Positions 5,668-15,196 are shown, counted from the first letter of the stretch. The stretch is 24,244 nt of DNA from a virus (IMGVR_UViG_3300020442_001774:1-24244); one strand, 5' to 3'. The notes: generated by a model not told the origin, from the sequence alone. Numbers and translations are program-made.

Positions 5668-7909
5668 AGTCTTGTGGCGATGAAGCCATATGAGCACGAT
5701 AGTTATTACTTCCCCAAGATGAACCAGTTGTTGCCTGATATCTGTAAGGCATAATTGAGAACATATAAGTTTGGTTATTTGGTTGATAACCTGAAGTAAA
5801 CAATTTACCATCTTGGTTTCTGTAATAATAATTCATTGCTGTCGGATAACCGTAAGAACCAAAGTCAACTATTCTACTATTACAAGGTTGTACAGCTCTT
5901 CTTTTTCTATGTCTGTTTTCAGTATTAGATTCAAAACCTTGAGCCATATCCATTTGATAACCATTGTGGTTACTATCAGGATTATCATTTGCTAATGAAG
6001 GGAACCATTGGTAACCGTAATTATTACCGTACCAAATTGAACCATCTTCATCTAATATACCTGGTGAGTCATAAATGTATGAACCATCACCTCTGCTAGA
6101 GTTTTGACCTTGAATATATCTTACGTATTTTGGTCCTCTTAAATGAGAAAACATTCCGTGAATTCCGCCTGATTGATACCAGTAACCTTGTTGTACTCTT
6201 GAACCTCTAGTACCATATGTTCCGTAGTTACCATCATTTACCCATAACATACCTGTTGATTTTTGTCTAATGTACATCCATTTATTTTCATCACCACCAC
6301 ACCAGAATTCATCAACATCACCGTTTAAGTGAAAATCACCTCTTTGGAATTGAGCAGTATATTCTGTATTGTTATCACCAATACCAAACATACCTGGAAC
6401 TTGTCCGCTTGTCATATAACCTGTGTACCACATATAGCCTTCGCCATCTAGTACCCAAGTACCTGCGTGACCTTGTCCGTCATAAGACCAATGTTGTAAT
6501 AATTTCATACCACCATACATATTCCAATTAATTTCAACTCTTCTTGGAATGTAGTAGTAATAAGTACCTTGAGAAGTATGAGAATTCATACCAACTCCTA
6601 GGCAACCGTAAACGTCTTGTCCCCAAGCCCATAAGTAACCGTCTTCATCAAGAGCGTGCCAATACATTTCTTCGTTACCTGAGCCCCACATATCAACAAT
6701 TCTTTTGTTGTTAAAAAATTGTTGAGGAATTTTAATTGGTCTTCTTATAGCGGCAGAATAGAATGAGAATGAATAAGGCGAACCACCGTTAGTATCAGTT
6801 GAGTTGTTGATACTAGGATTACCAAAACCAGCTTGACCTTGGTCGTTGTGTCCCCAAATCCAAACTGAACCATCTTCACCTAATGACCAAATTTGTTTAC
6901 CGTTTGAATTGTGTCCTTGAGAAGTTGTACCAACTTTTACCATTTTTGTATCGTTAAAAGAACGTATTGTATCTCCTAACCAATCAACCGTATCACTCGC
7001 TGATACTCTGTTTGTATAACTTCTATTTGATGAGTTTGTATTACCACCCTCGTTGTAACCTAATTGATAATGACCATTGTAACCTGAAGCATAAACTTCA
7101 CCGTTATTCATTAGCCAAATACTAAAGTTATGACCTGTACACCATTGAATACATTTTGGTGCCTTACCATCAGGCGTTACCATATGACCTGTAAATTCGT
7201 GGTCTTTTGCGTGGTCTTTATTATCTGTTGATGTTCTCCAATCAATGTGTGTGAAACCTGACATATGTGGTCTACCTTGTCTACCATCACCACTCATATC
7301 ATCACCTGTCCCCATCATTCCAGTATCATCATTACCACCCCAACGCATTGCGTCACCGTTAGACATAATAACACCTAATGAATAGTGTTGAGACATTTCA
7401 TTATTGTTTCTACCCATATTGTACTTCCAACCTAAAGGAGCTCTGTTAGTGTACGATACGGTTTTATTTCTGTCTGGATATGCAAATGGTGACTCGTAAA
7501 TCATTATCCAATATTCACTAGGTTCACCTCTGTGTTCTTCAACCCAAGTATTATAACGTCTTGTTCTTTTTATACATTGGTAAATTCTTCTACCAACTGA
7601 ACACATTTCGCCTGGCTCATATTGTCTCCAAAATTCCCATTCACCAATATCGTCTGTTGAACGTAGGAATAATTGCCAGTATTTTGGGTTATCAGGTCTA
7701 AAAGACTTTTGGACTATTCTCATTGGGTCCATAGAATAGTTATTTGTGTTAACTAGGAAATCACCTGATAATGTATATGCGATAGGACAATCTCTTATAC
7801 ATCTATAAGATTTTCCTTTCCACATAACAATATCATTCTTGGAGTAAGCTGTTCTATCTCTCCAAGGACCTTGCCATTTAAGTTTAAATTCGTTTAATTC
7901 AAAAGCCAT
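5666..7909 (-). CDS. Giant tail-fibre/adhesin with RCC1-type propeller (747 aa)
   Basis: This is a virion fibre-like protein and the shortest of three paralogues. Residues 8-40 form a small beta module (KWQGPWRDRTAYSKNDIV then GKSYRCI) resembling carbohydrate-binding CBM5/12-type folds. A second, degenerate copy follows near residues 91-150. From about residue 174 to the end there are roughly eight RCC1-like repeats with cores such as GSVWIWGHNDQGQAGFG, GYLWAWGQDVYGCLGVG and GEVYASGYNGHYQLG, predicting a beta-propeller of about seven blades. Between the first two blades lies an insertion with WRTSTDN, also present in the 1053-aa paralogue. It is probably a receptor-binding tip or decoration. 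It sits just upstream of the bilin cassette. The start ATG has AAAGG about 11 bases upstream. The architecture is clear; the virion location and ligand are inferred. Confidence 0.85.
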   Translation of the reverse strand: MAFELNEFKLKWQGPWRDRTAYSKNDIVMWKGKSYRCIRDCPIAYTLSGDFLVNTNNYSMDPMRIVQKSFRPDNPKYWQLFLRSTDDIGEWEFWRQYEPGEMCSVGRRIYQCIKRTRRYNTWVEEHRGEPSEYWIMIYESPFAYPDRNKTVSYTNRAPLGWKYNMGRNNNEMSQHYSLGVIMSNGDAMRWGGNDDTGMMGTGDDMSGDGRQGRPHMSGFTHIDWRTSTDNKDHAKDHEFTGHMVTPDGKAPKCIQWCTGHNFSIWLMNNGEVYASGYNGHYQLGYNEGGNTNSSNRSYTNRVSASDTVDWLGDTIRSFNDTKMVKVGTTSQGHNSNGKQIWSLGEDGSVWIWGHNDQGQAGFGNPSINNSTDTNGGSPYSFSFYSAAIRRPIKIPQQFFNNKRIVDMWGSGNEEMYWHALDEDGYLWAWGQDVYGCLGVGMNSHTSQGTYYYYIPRRVEINWNMYGGMKLLQHWSYDGQGHAGTWVLDGEGYMWYTGYMTSGQVPGMFGIGDNNTEYTAQFQRGDFHLNGDVDEFWCGGDENKWMYIRQKSTGMLWVNDGNYGTYGTRGSRVQQGYWYQSGGIHGMFSHLRGPKYVRYIQGQNSSRGDGSYIYDSPGILDEDGSIWYGNNYGYQWFPSLANDNPDSNHNGYQMDMAQGFESNTENRHRKRRAVQPCNSRIVDFGSYGYPTAMNYYYRNQDGKLFTSGYQPNNQTYMFSIMPYRYQATTGSSWGSNNYRAHMASSPQD

Positions 7910-7931
7910 CTTTGTTTAACCTTTTATTTTA

Positions 7932-8351
7932 TTATGCTATTGCTGGCAAACCGTAGTTTGCATATATAGCATTTATATCTGTTTTTAGTGTTGCAACAGC
8001 TGTTTTAACTGCTGAAACATCATTAATTATTGCGTCATATATCACAACTTTTGGATATTGTGCTTCAAAATCTTCTACTTTTCTTGCGACTTCCATTGCA
8101 ATTGATGTAGTGTTTCTTAATGCTTGTAAATCTGCTAAGTCGTCAGCGTCTGAAGCGTCAAGAACTTTAACACCATATTTACTTGCATTAGTACCACTAG
8201 CGTCAACGGTAACTTCCGAATCGTCATAAGAGAAGAAAGCGAAACCATCCATTGTCTGAAGTGAAATCGGACCAGTACCACTTGATACTACTGGCTGAAC
8301 GTAATCACCTTCTTGAGCAATTTCTTTTAGTTTAAAAACTTTCTTTGCCAT
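7932..8351 (-). CDS. Small accessory structural protein between RCC1 fibres (139 aa)
   Basis: The family is not recognised. The N-terminal half (MAKKVFKLKEIAQEGDYVQP to about residue 75) looks beta-rich, with SGTGPISLQTMDGFAFFSY. The C-terminal half is Ala/Val/Asp-rich and helical (KTAVATLKTDINAIYANYG), compatible with a short trimeric coiled coil. It is therefore a candidate fibre connector or fibre-bound small protein. It sits between two paralogous giant fibres. It has its own exact late promoter (8379-8386) and the best ribosome-binding site in the region (AAAGGAG about 8 bases before the ATG), suggesting strong expression relative to the fibres. Confidence 0.75.
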   Translation of the reverse strand: MAKKVFKLKEIAQEGDYVQPVVSSGTGPISLQTMDGFAFFSYDDSEVTVDASGTNASKYGVKVLDASDADDLADLQALRNTTSIAMEVARKVEDFEAQYPKVVIYDAIINDVSAVKTAVATLKTDINAIYANYGLPAIA

Positions 8352-8378
8352 TTTATTTTTCTCCTTTAGTATTAATAC

Positions 8379-8386
8379 TATTTATA
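8379..8386 (-). promoter_or_regulatory. T4-type late promoter upstream of the 139-aa gene
   Basis: The minus strand reads TATAAATA exactly, 28 bases before the ATG and immediately after the stop codon of the 1208-aa fibre. It merges into a 14-base perfect palindrome (TAGTATTAATACTA, 8367-8380) that precedes the AAAGGAG ribosome-binding site. Confidence 0.75.
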
Positions 8387-11300
8387 TTACCTGCCGTGCC
8401 CTTGGTTATAAGCAAAGCCTGAAGTTGAAGTCCAACCGTGAGTCCACCAGTTGTGACCAGTACACCAGTTGTTTCTTCCCCAATGATAAATTTTTCCGTG
8501 TTCATCTGTAAATCTGTAACCACCAGCATATTCAGCTGAACCTTGGTCATCTGTTGTAATGTGCATATTTCTTACTCTTGCACCAGCAGGTGTCCACCAA
8601 GTAAATGGATAGTAGTTTGAACCATCTTGTTGATAATTACTTCCTGCGTGACCATTCAACATAGAATTTCTTGAATCATAACCAAAATTCCAAGCTTTTC
8701 CGCTATCTTCAATCCAGAATGTTCTACCTTGGTCTGAATAACTACAAGATATAGAAACTTCTTTACAATTTTTTACATTTTGAACTTGCGTTGGTGATGT
8801 TTGGTTACCAGTTTGACCTGTACCAAGATTGTAATAACCACCTGAATATCCCCAACCGTACATTGTTCCGTCTTTGTGTCTACCAAAAGCAGATTTGTAA
8901 CCATTCCAGTACATAGTCCATATGTCAACAAAGTCACCGTTAGGTGCTGTCTCAATTTTAGTTAATTGAGATAAGTTTGAAGTATTACCATTACCAGCAT
9001 TTCCGTAGTTATTGTGGCCTGTAAACCAAGTATAACCATTTCCATCTAGTAAAGTAACCCAAACGTCATTTGATTGACCAGATATTTGCCATACTGCGAT
9101 ACCATTGTTAGAACTTGGATCCCAATTTGCCATTTTTACAGGTCTGTATTTGTCTGTTGTAGTGTTATCACCTAATTGACCATTACCGTTTCTACCAAAA
9201 GAATACAAAGTATCACTAGCTGTTCTTACATAAGAACTTTGGTCTGTACAAGCAATGTCTATAATTTTTTCGTTGTCAAAATATTTTGCTGGTATTCTGT
9301 AAGGTGCTGGTTTATTTTGTGTTCTACCATCACCAATTTCACCGTAACCGTTATAACCCCAAGTCCACACACAACCTGAATCGTCTAGTGCCATTGTGTG
9401 GTGAGTATTATTTGACCATTGACTTTCAGCAGTCTTAATAATTTTTACGTCTTCTAAACCTAAAACTCTCATATATGCTTCTTGGTCGCCTTGCTCGTGC
9501 CCAACTCCCATTTCACCATTTGAGTTTTCACCGTTTTTGTAAACTTCTCCGTTATCAAATAGAACACTTGAACGTGACCTACCTTCTTGAATTTGAATAC
9601 ATCTAGGTGTTGTTAAAGGTTTTCTAACCGTACTTCTATTTCTACCTCTGTTTTCATTGTAACCTGTGTAGTTTAAATCTTCACTTCTCCACCAATCTCT
9701 CCATCTAATATTAATTTCTTCGTAGTATGAAGCATAGTAAGCACCATTTTGTTGGAAACCATTTCTAGGATAGTTAATACCCCATAATACACCGTTTTTA
9801 TCAATGTGTCTGTAAACGTTATCATCATTTAAAGATGTTGCTGTGTAGTGTTTATACGGCCAATGTATAGGACCTTTGTTACCATACCAAGCATTTGCCT
9901 CTTCAGCTTGGTTAACTTGTCTACCAAAAGATTCCCAATCGTTCCAGTATGACTGAATGTGTGCTGGGTATTCTTGATATTGTTTTCTAATTAATTTACC
10001 ACTTGTTGTTGTAGATTTTGTTCTTAAAGGCGACACGGTAACATCTTGAGGACCATAGTGAGGAGGTCTACCGTGTGAGTCTCTAATACATCTGTAAAGT
10101 CCTGTTGGACCTTGAGGTGATATTTCACCATCTGATAATCTTTTTTCTGGTCTGTAAATTACAACATCATTGTAGCTGTAGTGGTGGTCTGGATTATATT
10201 TACCACAAAATTTAATACCTGTTTGTAATCTGTCCCAATGTTTGTAACCTCTCCAAGACTCTTCTACGTCCCAACCTAAATCAGAATACATATCTGCTTT
10301 TGTTGCCGCTGAGTCTAAACAGAAAGGATAAATTTTTGTACTTCTTGTTTTAAAGAAACCTACTGGAATATAAATTTCAACTTGTCTATCTTGATTTTTC
10401 TTCCAAGAATATACTTGACCACCTCTTGTTTCACCATTTTCAGTAGTGTATGCTGGCATATCACCAGTATAAGCATTGCCTTCATTTGGTATAGTATCAG
10501 CAAAAGTTTCTTTATATTGTGTTTCTGTAACCTGTTTATTGTTTAAGAAGTATCTAACTAAACCATTTTTGTTAGCACCTTTGTACATAGGAATGTTTGA
10601 AGGCACATAACTTCTTGCTCTTGAACTTGGTGTAATTGTGTCTGCTGACCAACCCATACCAGAGTGTTGTGAGCAATAGTAGTATAATTTGTCAATACCT
10701 TTTCTAACTTTAATTTCTGTAAACGCACCTTTTTTACCTGGTGTTCCTACCGTTCTAACACCTGTTGTGTACTCTGAACCTGAATTATGTGTACCATTTT
10801 CAGTTGTAGAAAATCTTAAAGGGTGATTTAAGTTTGAAGCGTCTGATTGGTCAAATCTATAAGTTTTACCCTCTACTAAATTTAAGGTTACATCTGCTGT
10901 AGCAGTTGAACCATTGATAGAATATTTGTTTGTAGAACCTGTATTATAGTATGGGTGGTTACTAGGGTTACCACTTACTACTGCAACCTCAAATATTCTT
11001 TCATCAACAGCAGTTGAGTCAATCATATCTGGTAAATAAAAGTTTGTAGAACTTTCATTGTTTACCGTTTCGTTGTTAGGTCCTCTTGTAATTTCTGTAA
11101 AGTTTACAACTGCACTTGCACCTGCACCACCTAATCTTGTATCTTCAGCGTTTGCACCTGCAGCTGATAGATATAATGGGTAGAAAACTCCAGTATCGCC
11201 AGTTGAAGTTGTACCTACTACAAAGTATGGTCCATCTTCATCATTAGCTAATGAAGTACCTGGTGTTGAGTTATGAATACCATCAGCAGTTGTTGAAAAT

Positions 11301-12013
11301 CCTAATGGGAAAGTTTTATTAGTTTCGTGTCTTTGATTAAATCTGTATTTGTAACCTTCTTTGAAATGTGTAAAGGTTCTCCAACCACCACCTTCGCCAC
11401 CAAAAGAGTTTCTACCAAGTGTATTACTTGCAACTCTATTGTCAATTTTAAATTTGTTTGACGGAGATGTTTGTATCTCTACGTGAAAGTTATTCTCTAC
11501 CGGTACATAGTTTTGGTAGAATTGAATTTTGTTTGTGTTTAACTCACCATAACCAAAAAAGTTACCAGGGTCACCCATTGCGTAAGTTTCATTGTCTTCT
11601 AATAAGTGTGATTGATAATCTAAAAAGTAACCACCGTTATTTGAGTTATTGTTAAAGTAATCTGCTTGACCAAATCTTTGACCATTTCTAGTTGACTCTT
11701 GCGTATTTTCATCATTACCGTATCTTGAAGTATTGATTACAGGATTACCTGTTTCATTACTTCTTTGGAAGTCATCTTCCATAACGTGGTAACCTCTACG
11801 TCTGTCCGGGTCATTTGAGTATGTTCTTGTCCAGTAATAACCTGTGTTCTTATCACCTGGCGCCATATTGTCGTAACCATTTGACAAGTAAGGATTTGTA
11901 CAAATCCATAGAGAGTTATTGAACCAACAAACATCATCTTTACGATAGTTTGTATTTGCGTTCCAATCTCCTTGGAATGCGAATTTTACTCTTCCTAAAT
12001 TAATTTTTGCCAT
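8387..12013 (-). CDS. Giant tail-fibre/adhesin with cupredoxin-like domain and RCC1 propeller (1208 aa)
   Basis: Domains in order are as follows. Residues 8-38 are a carbohydrate-binding-like module (KFAFQGDWNANTNYRKDDV). Residues about 181-310 and 363-456 are two related beta domains of cupredoxin type. Residues about 460-600 are an unassigned region. Residues 598-645 hold a second small module ending GLYRCIRD. An RCC1-type propeller runs from about 733 to the end, with cores such as GCVWTWGYNGYGEIGDG and LYSFGRNGNGQLGDN. The second cupredoxin-like domain has NHPLRFSTT (His397) and YYYCSQHSGMGW (Cys447, His450, Met453), the ligand types of a mononuclear copper site. The first lacks them (KTFPLGFSTT). 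It is probably a distal tail fibre that contacts the host surface. A near-consensus late promoter lies at 12032-12039. It is paralogous to the 747- and 1053-aa proteins. Confidence 0.87.
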   Translation of the reverse strand: MAKINLGRVKFAFQGDWNANTNYRKDDVCWFNNSLWICTNPYLSNGYDNMAPGDKNTGYYWTRTYSNDPDRRRGYHVMEDDFQRSNETGNPVINTSRYGNDENTQESTRNGQRFGQADYFNNNSNNGGYFLDYQSHLLEDNETYAMGDPGNFFGYGELNTNKIQFYQNYVPVENNFHVEIQTSPSNKFKIDNRVASNTLGRNSFGGEGGGWRTFTHFKEGYKYRFNQRHETNKTFPLGFSTTADGIHNSTPGTSLANDEDGPYFVVGTTSTGDTGVFYPLYLSAAGANAEDTRLGGAGASAVVNFTEITRGPNNETVNNESSTNFYLPDMIDSTAVDERIFEVAVVSGNPSNHPYYNTGSTNKYSINGSTATADVTLNLVEGKTYRFDQSDASNLNHPLRFSTTENGTHNSGSEYTTGVRTVGTPGKKGAFTEIKVRKGIDKLYYYCSQHSGMGWSADTITPSSRARSYVPSNIPMYKGANKNGLVRYFLNNKQVTETQYKETFADTIPNEGNAYTGDMPAYTTENGETRGGQVYSWKKNQDRQVEIYIPVGFFKTRSTKIYPFCLDSAATKADMYSDLGWDVEESWRGYKHWDRLQTGIKFCGKYNPDHHYSYNDVVIYRPEKRLSDGEISPQGPTGLYRCIRDSHGRPPHYGPQDVTVSPLRTKSTTTSGKLIRKQYQEYPAHIQSYWNDWESFGRQVNQAEEANAWYGNKGPIHWPYKHYTATSLNDDNVYRHIDKNGVLWGINYPRNGFQQNGAYYASYYEEINIRWRDWWRSEDLNYTGYNENRGRNRSTVRKPLTTPRCIQIQEGRSRSSVLFDNGEVYKNGENSNGEMGVGHEQGDQEAYMRVLGLEDVKIIKTAESQWSNNTHHTMALDDSGCVWTWGYNGYGEIGDGRTQNKPAPYRIPAKYFDNEKIIDIACTDQSSYVRTASDTLYSFGRNGNGQLGDNTTTDKYRPVKMANWDPSSNNGIAVWQISGQSNDVWVTLLDGNGYTWFTGHNNYGNAGNGNTSNLSQLTKIETAPNGDFVDIWTMYWNGYKSAFGRHKDGTMYGWGYSGGYYNLGTGQTGNQTSPTQVQNVKNCKEVSISCSYSDQGRTFWIEDSGKAWNFGYDSRNSMLNGHAGSNYQQDGSNYYPFTWWTPAGARVRNMHITTDDQGSAEYAGGYRFTDEHGKIYHWGRNNWCTGHNWWTHGWTSTSGFAYNQGHGR

Positions 12014-12031
12014 AGTTTTTTACTCTCTTAT

Positions 12032-12039
12032 TATTTATC
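12032..12039 (-). promoter_or_regulatory. Possible late promoter upstream of the 1208-aa fibre
   Basis: The minus strand reads GATAAATA, seven of eight matches to TATAAATA, 18 bases before the ATG at 12011-12013. It overlaps the end of the preceding fibre gene. The purine-rich AAGAGAG follows as a likely ribosome-binding site. Confidence 0.4.
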
Positions 12040-15000
12040 CTAAAATTGGTGGACTAGGTATTTGTCTTCCTTGTCCGTTAGTATTTCCCATCATATAACT
12101 TCCGCCATAACCGTGTAGATAATATCTATTATCATAAGTTTTATATTCCCAAAAAGCATAAATTGTGTCAGAGTTATCTCCGTAACCACAACCTCTTACA
12201 TCTTCAACGTTACCTTGCATTGAAGGAGGTAATCTCATTGGCATAAAGTAACCATTACTAAAATGCTCTTTTAAGTTTTCTGCGTTTCTGTCTGCTGTTC
12301 CGTTAGTAGAAGTCCAACCAAAACCACATTGACCTCTTCTATTATCACCTGTAGCATACATCATTCCGTCCCAAGTTAATATCTTCGTACTTAAATCGTT
12401 ATAGTGAGGGAAGAAAGAAACCATTTTAACATTTTTAAAATCTCTTGTTGTACTTGAACCTAATTGGAATTTAGGGGTCACAAATCCACTTCTATCTGTA
12501 TTTGAACCATCACCTAGTGAGTAATGGTTATTGTAACCAGCACATTGAAGATTACCTAATGAATCTTCTACCCACATTTGAGTATATGAACCGTTACCTC
12601 CCATCCAGAAATTTTCACAATCTGCATTTGAAGCATTACCTGGACCATTTGAACAAATTGTCCAAGTGTTTAAGTGTGTTGTATTACCATTTCCCATCCA
12701 ACCGTGGTCATTTTTACCAGTTGTGTAAATTGTTCCTCTTTCAGTCAAGATAGCGCAATTACCATCTGAAGAACGAGCAGTACCTTGAACTTTTTTAATT
12801 TCTCCTACACCAGTACCGTCAAAAGTTTGAGTTGTTACCTCTTGAGGAGAACTTTGGTTTGTAGTATTACCGATACCTAATTGTCCGTTACCGTTATAAC
12901 CCCAAACATATAATTTTTTCTCTTTTGTATATGCCATTGCCCAAGTATATGACTCACCAAAAGTCCAAAATGCCTCTATTTCACTATTGTTAAAGTTAGT
13001 TGCTTTATCAATTTTTACAGGAACACTTTGGTTAGATGTATTACCATTTCCTAACTGACCATATCCGTTATAACCCCAAGACCATAATTCGCCGTCTTCA
13101 TCTATTGCATAACAAGAGTGAGTGTTATCGTTATAACCTTGCCAGTTTGATATGAAACATCTTTTAATTCTTACACTTCTAAATACGTGGTTTGAATCGT
13201 TAGCAGCTAAGTAAACGTTTGTATCTGAACCACCAACTCTTACTGGATAATCTCTGTTTGAAGTTGAAGCGTCACCTGATTGACCGTGACCACCATAACC
13301 CCAATGATATAATTCACCAGAATTCATAAGAGCCATACCTGACTCATAACCACCTTCTAATTGAATAATTTTAGGAACTTCTCCATCTGGTGTTGTGTGA
13401 ACACCTGTACCACCATTGTCTGTACTTCTCCACCAATCATAGTGAGAGAATGACATTTGAGTAGCAGTCATAAATGTTTGGTTAAATCCGTTTTGACCTG
13501 TTGAAGCACTACCCCAAGACCATACGTTACCTGTACCACCGTGGAATGCTGGCCAATCTACGCAATGTCTTGATGTTCTTTGACCTGATAATCTGAAATA
13601 TTTGTTGTCATCACCTAAAGGACCATTGTTCATTAATGATACACATTCGTGAGGATTACCTGTATAGATTGTTGCCATACCTCTAGTTTGTTTTCTAGTT
13701 GTAGCAACTTGACAAGTTAAATCTGCACCACCACCAAATATATCTCCGTCAAAAGTTAGAGTATCACCAACAACATTGTTTTCACCACCTGAAATCATAC
13801 CTGTGTCATTGAAATATCTTCTATGTCTTTGTGAATCTCTGTTTTCTCTTTCTACTTCAATTGTAGCTGTACCTGCAACACCAACTCCGTTTACAGAGAA
13901 ACTAAAGTCAGCAGCACCACCGCCACCTAATGAAGCGTCAGCGATTGTTAATTGTTCATCATCAACATATCCTGAACCACCTGTTGGTGTAGTTGATTTA
14001 TTTCTTGTTTTAATAATTTCTATTTTGGTAACTGCACCATTTGTACCAACCGTAATATCAAAAGTAGCACCTGTTCCAACACCTGTTGTTGCTGATTGTG
14101 AAACGTTTGTATATTTACCTGCTGTTCTTGAAGAGTCAGCAGCTGCAAAATTATCAACTGCTAAAATGTTACCATCACCTTGAACTGAAATTTTAAACAT
14201 ACCTGGATGTACGTTAGTAGCTGAGTTTGATGTAGATTTAGGAGATACATTTCTGAATACTCCGTGTTTTCTATTTGCGTCAGCAGCTGAAATATTATTT
14301 ACGGTTTCAATTACACCGTTATTTTCATATCTTTCATCATCTGATTCATATTCAGCACCCATTTTCATCCAATACATATTTGCATTAGTGTCAACATTTC
14401 TGTTGTAAGGTAAAAATCTTTCTGTACCATCTGTTGTGTGTTGTCTTAAACAGATATAAGTTGATAAAGTTTCTTTCTTTGATTGACCCTCGTAATCTGT
14501 ACCTTGGTCATTATTAATTCCGTGTCTAACTTTTACAACATCATTTTCATAGTAAACCGTACCACTTGTATTTACGTGGTTGTCTCTCCATTTAAATGAG
14601 TTTCTTAAAGGTCTCCAAGTATCCCAATCTGCAACTACAATTTTAGCACCATAACTTGCGCCACCTGTACCAGCAGAGAAGTAATAAATTTCATCTGGTG
14701 TATCTTTTGTAAACTCTACAACTACTTTTCTAGCAGTTTTAGGATTAAATTTTGCTGTTGTTGTGTAATCTGATTGAGAAACTTGTTCCTCATTGTGATA
14801 ATAAGAAACACCTTCAGTTAAATAATTTGAAGTTTGACTTGTAGCAGTTGTTGATAATGCTAAAGGTTGGTCATCATTATTGTTATTGTTTTGGTAAAAA
14901 GTAATTTTATCACCTCTTCTTACATATAGAGGAGTTGCCCACTCAATAGTAGAAGTTTCATCAGCGTCTATTTGAAATTTTGTTGTTGAATCGTTAGGGT

Positions 15001-15196
15001 CAGTTGTTACCTGAATGTTATAATGATATTGAGTATTTTGTTGTGGTCTTTTACCAGTTGTATCAGACTCTCTAATCATTAAGTAGTCAGTATTATTCCA
15101 TAATACGATATCGTCTTTTTTATAAGCGACAGAATTATCGTATTCGCCACGATAATTAAACCATAAATTTCCGATTTTTGTTCTAGTTATTGCCAT
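12035..15196 (-). CDS. Giant tail-fibre/adhesin with RCC1 propeller (1053 aa)
   Basis: Domains in order are as follows. Residues 10-42 are the shared carbohydrate-binding-like module (WFNYRGEYDNSVAYKKDDIV). Residues about 62-189 are a cupredoxin-like beta domain that has lost its metal ligands (DQPLALSTT and IYYFSAGTGGASYG). A second module lies near 195-255 (YYENDVV, STYICLRQH). Gly-rich beta segments lie at about 310-500, including GGSGYVDDEQLTI, a repeat style common in marine T4-like fibres. An RCC1-type propeller runs from about 510 to the end, with the clearest repeats of the set (LWSWGYNGYGQLGNGNTSNQ and LYVWGYNGNGQLGIGNTTNQ). An exact late promoter at 15206-15213 and AGGAT before the ATG indicate its own late expression. 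Its role as a receptor-binding fibre is inferred from architecture and from its position in the tandem of paralogues. Confidence 0.87.
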   Translation of the reverse strand: MAITRTKIGNLWFNYRGEYDNSVAYKKDDIVLWNNTDYLMIRESDTTGKRPQQNTQYHYNIQVTTDPNDSTTKFQIDADETSTIEWATPLYVRRGDKITFYQNNNNNDDQPLALSTTATSQTSNYLTEGVSYYHNEEQVSQSDYTTTAKFNPKTARKVVVEFTKDTPDEIYYFSAGTGGASYGAKIVVADWDTWRPLRNSFKWRDNHVNTSGTVYYENDVVKVRHGINNDQGTDYEGQSKKETLSTYICLRQHTTDGTERFLPYNRNVDTNANMYWMKMGAEYESDDERYENNGVIETVNNISAADANRKHGVFRNVSPKSTSNSATNVHPGMFKISVQGDGNILAVDNFAAADSSRTAGKYTNVSQSATTGVGTGATFDITVGTNGAVTKIEIIKTRNKSTTPTGGSGYVDDEQLTIADASLGGGGAADFSFSVNGVGVAGTATIEVERENRDSQRHRRYFNDTGMISGGENNVVGDTLTFDGDIFGGGADLTCQVATTRKQTRGMATIYTGNPHECVSLMNNGPLGDDNKYFRLSGQRTSRHCVDWPAFHGGTGNVWSWGSASTGQNGFNQTFMTATQMSFSHYDWWRSTDNGGTGVHTTPDGEVPKIIQLEGGYESGMALMNSGELYHWGYGGHGQSGDASTSNRDYPVRVGGSDTNVYLAANDSNHVFRSVRIKRCFISNWQGYNDNTHSCYAIDEDGELWSWGYNGYGQLGNGNTSNQSVPVKIDKATNFNNSEIEAFWTFGESYTWAMAYTKEKKLYVWGYNGNGQLGIGNTTNQSSPQEVTTQTFDGTGVGEIKKVQGTARSSDGNCAILTERGTIYTTGKNDHGWMGNGNTTHLNTWTICSNGPGNASNADCENFWMGGNGSYTQMWVEDSLGNLQCAGYNNHYSLGDGSNTDRSGFVTPKFQLGSSTTRDFKNVKMVSFFPHYNDLSTKILTWDGMMYATGDNRRGQCGFGWTSTNGTADRNAENLKEHFSNGYFMPMRLPPSMQGNVEDVRGCGYGDNSDTIYAFWEYKTYDNRYYLHGYGGSYMMGNTNGQGRQIPSPPILG

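Noticed and set aside
13776-14183. 135-aa plus-strand ORF inside the 1053-aa fibre
   Set aside because: It lies antisense to a well-supported fibre, is rich in Pro/Ala/Val from reverse complement of Gly/Thr/Asn codons, and has no promoter or ribosome-binding site.
5666-15196. RCC1 repeats taken as evidence of a eukaryotic gene or contaminant
   Set aside because: RCC1-type propellers are common in bacterial and phage adhesins. The genes are intronless, packed with phage signals, and share phage fibre modules.
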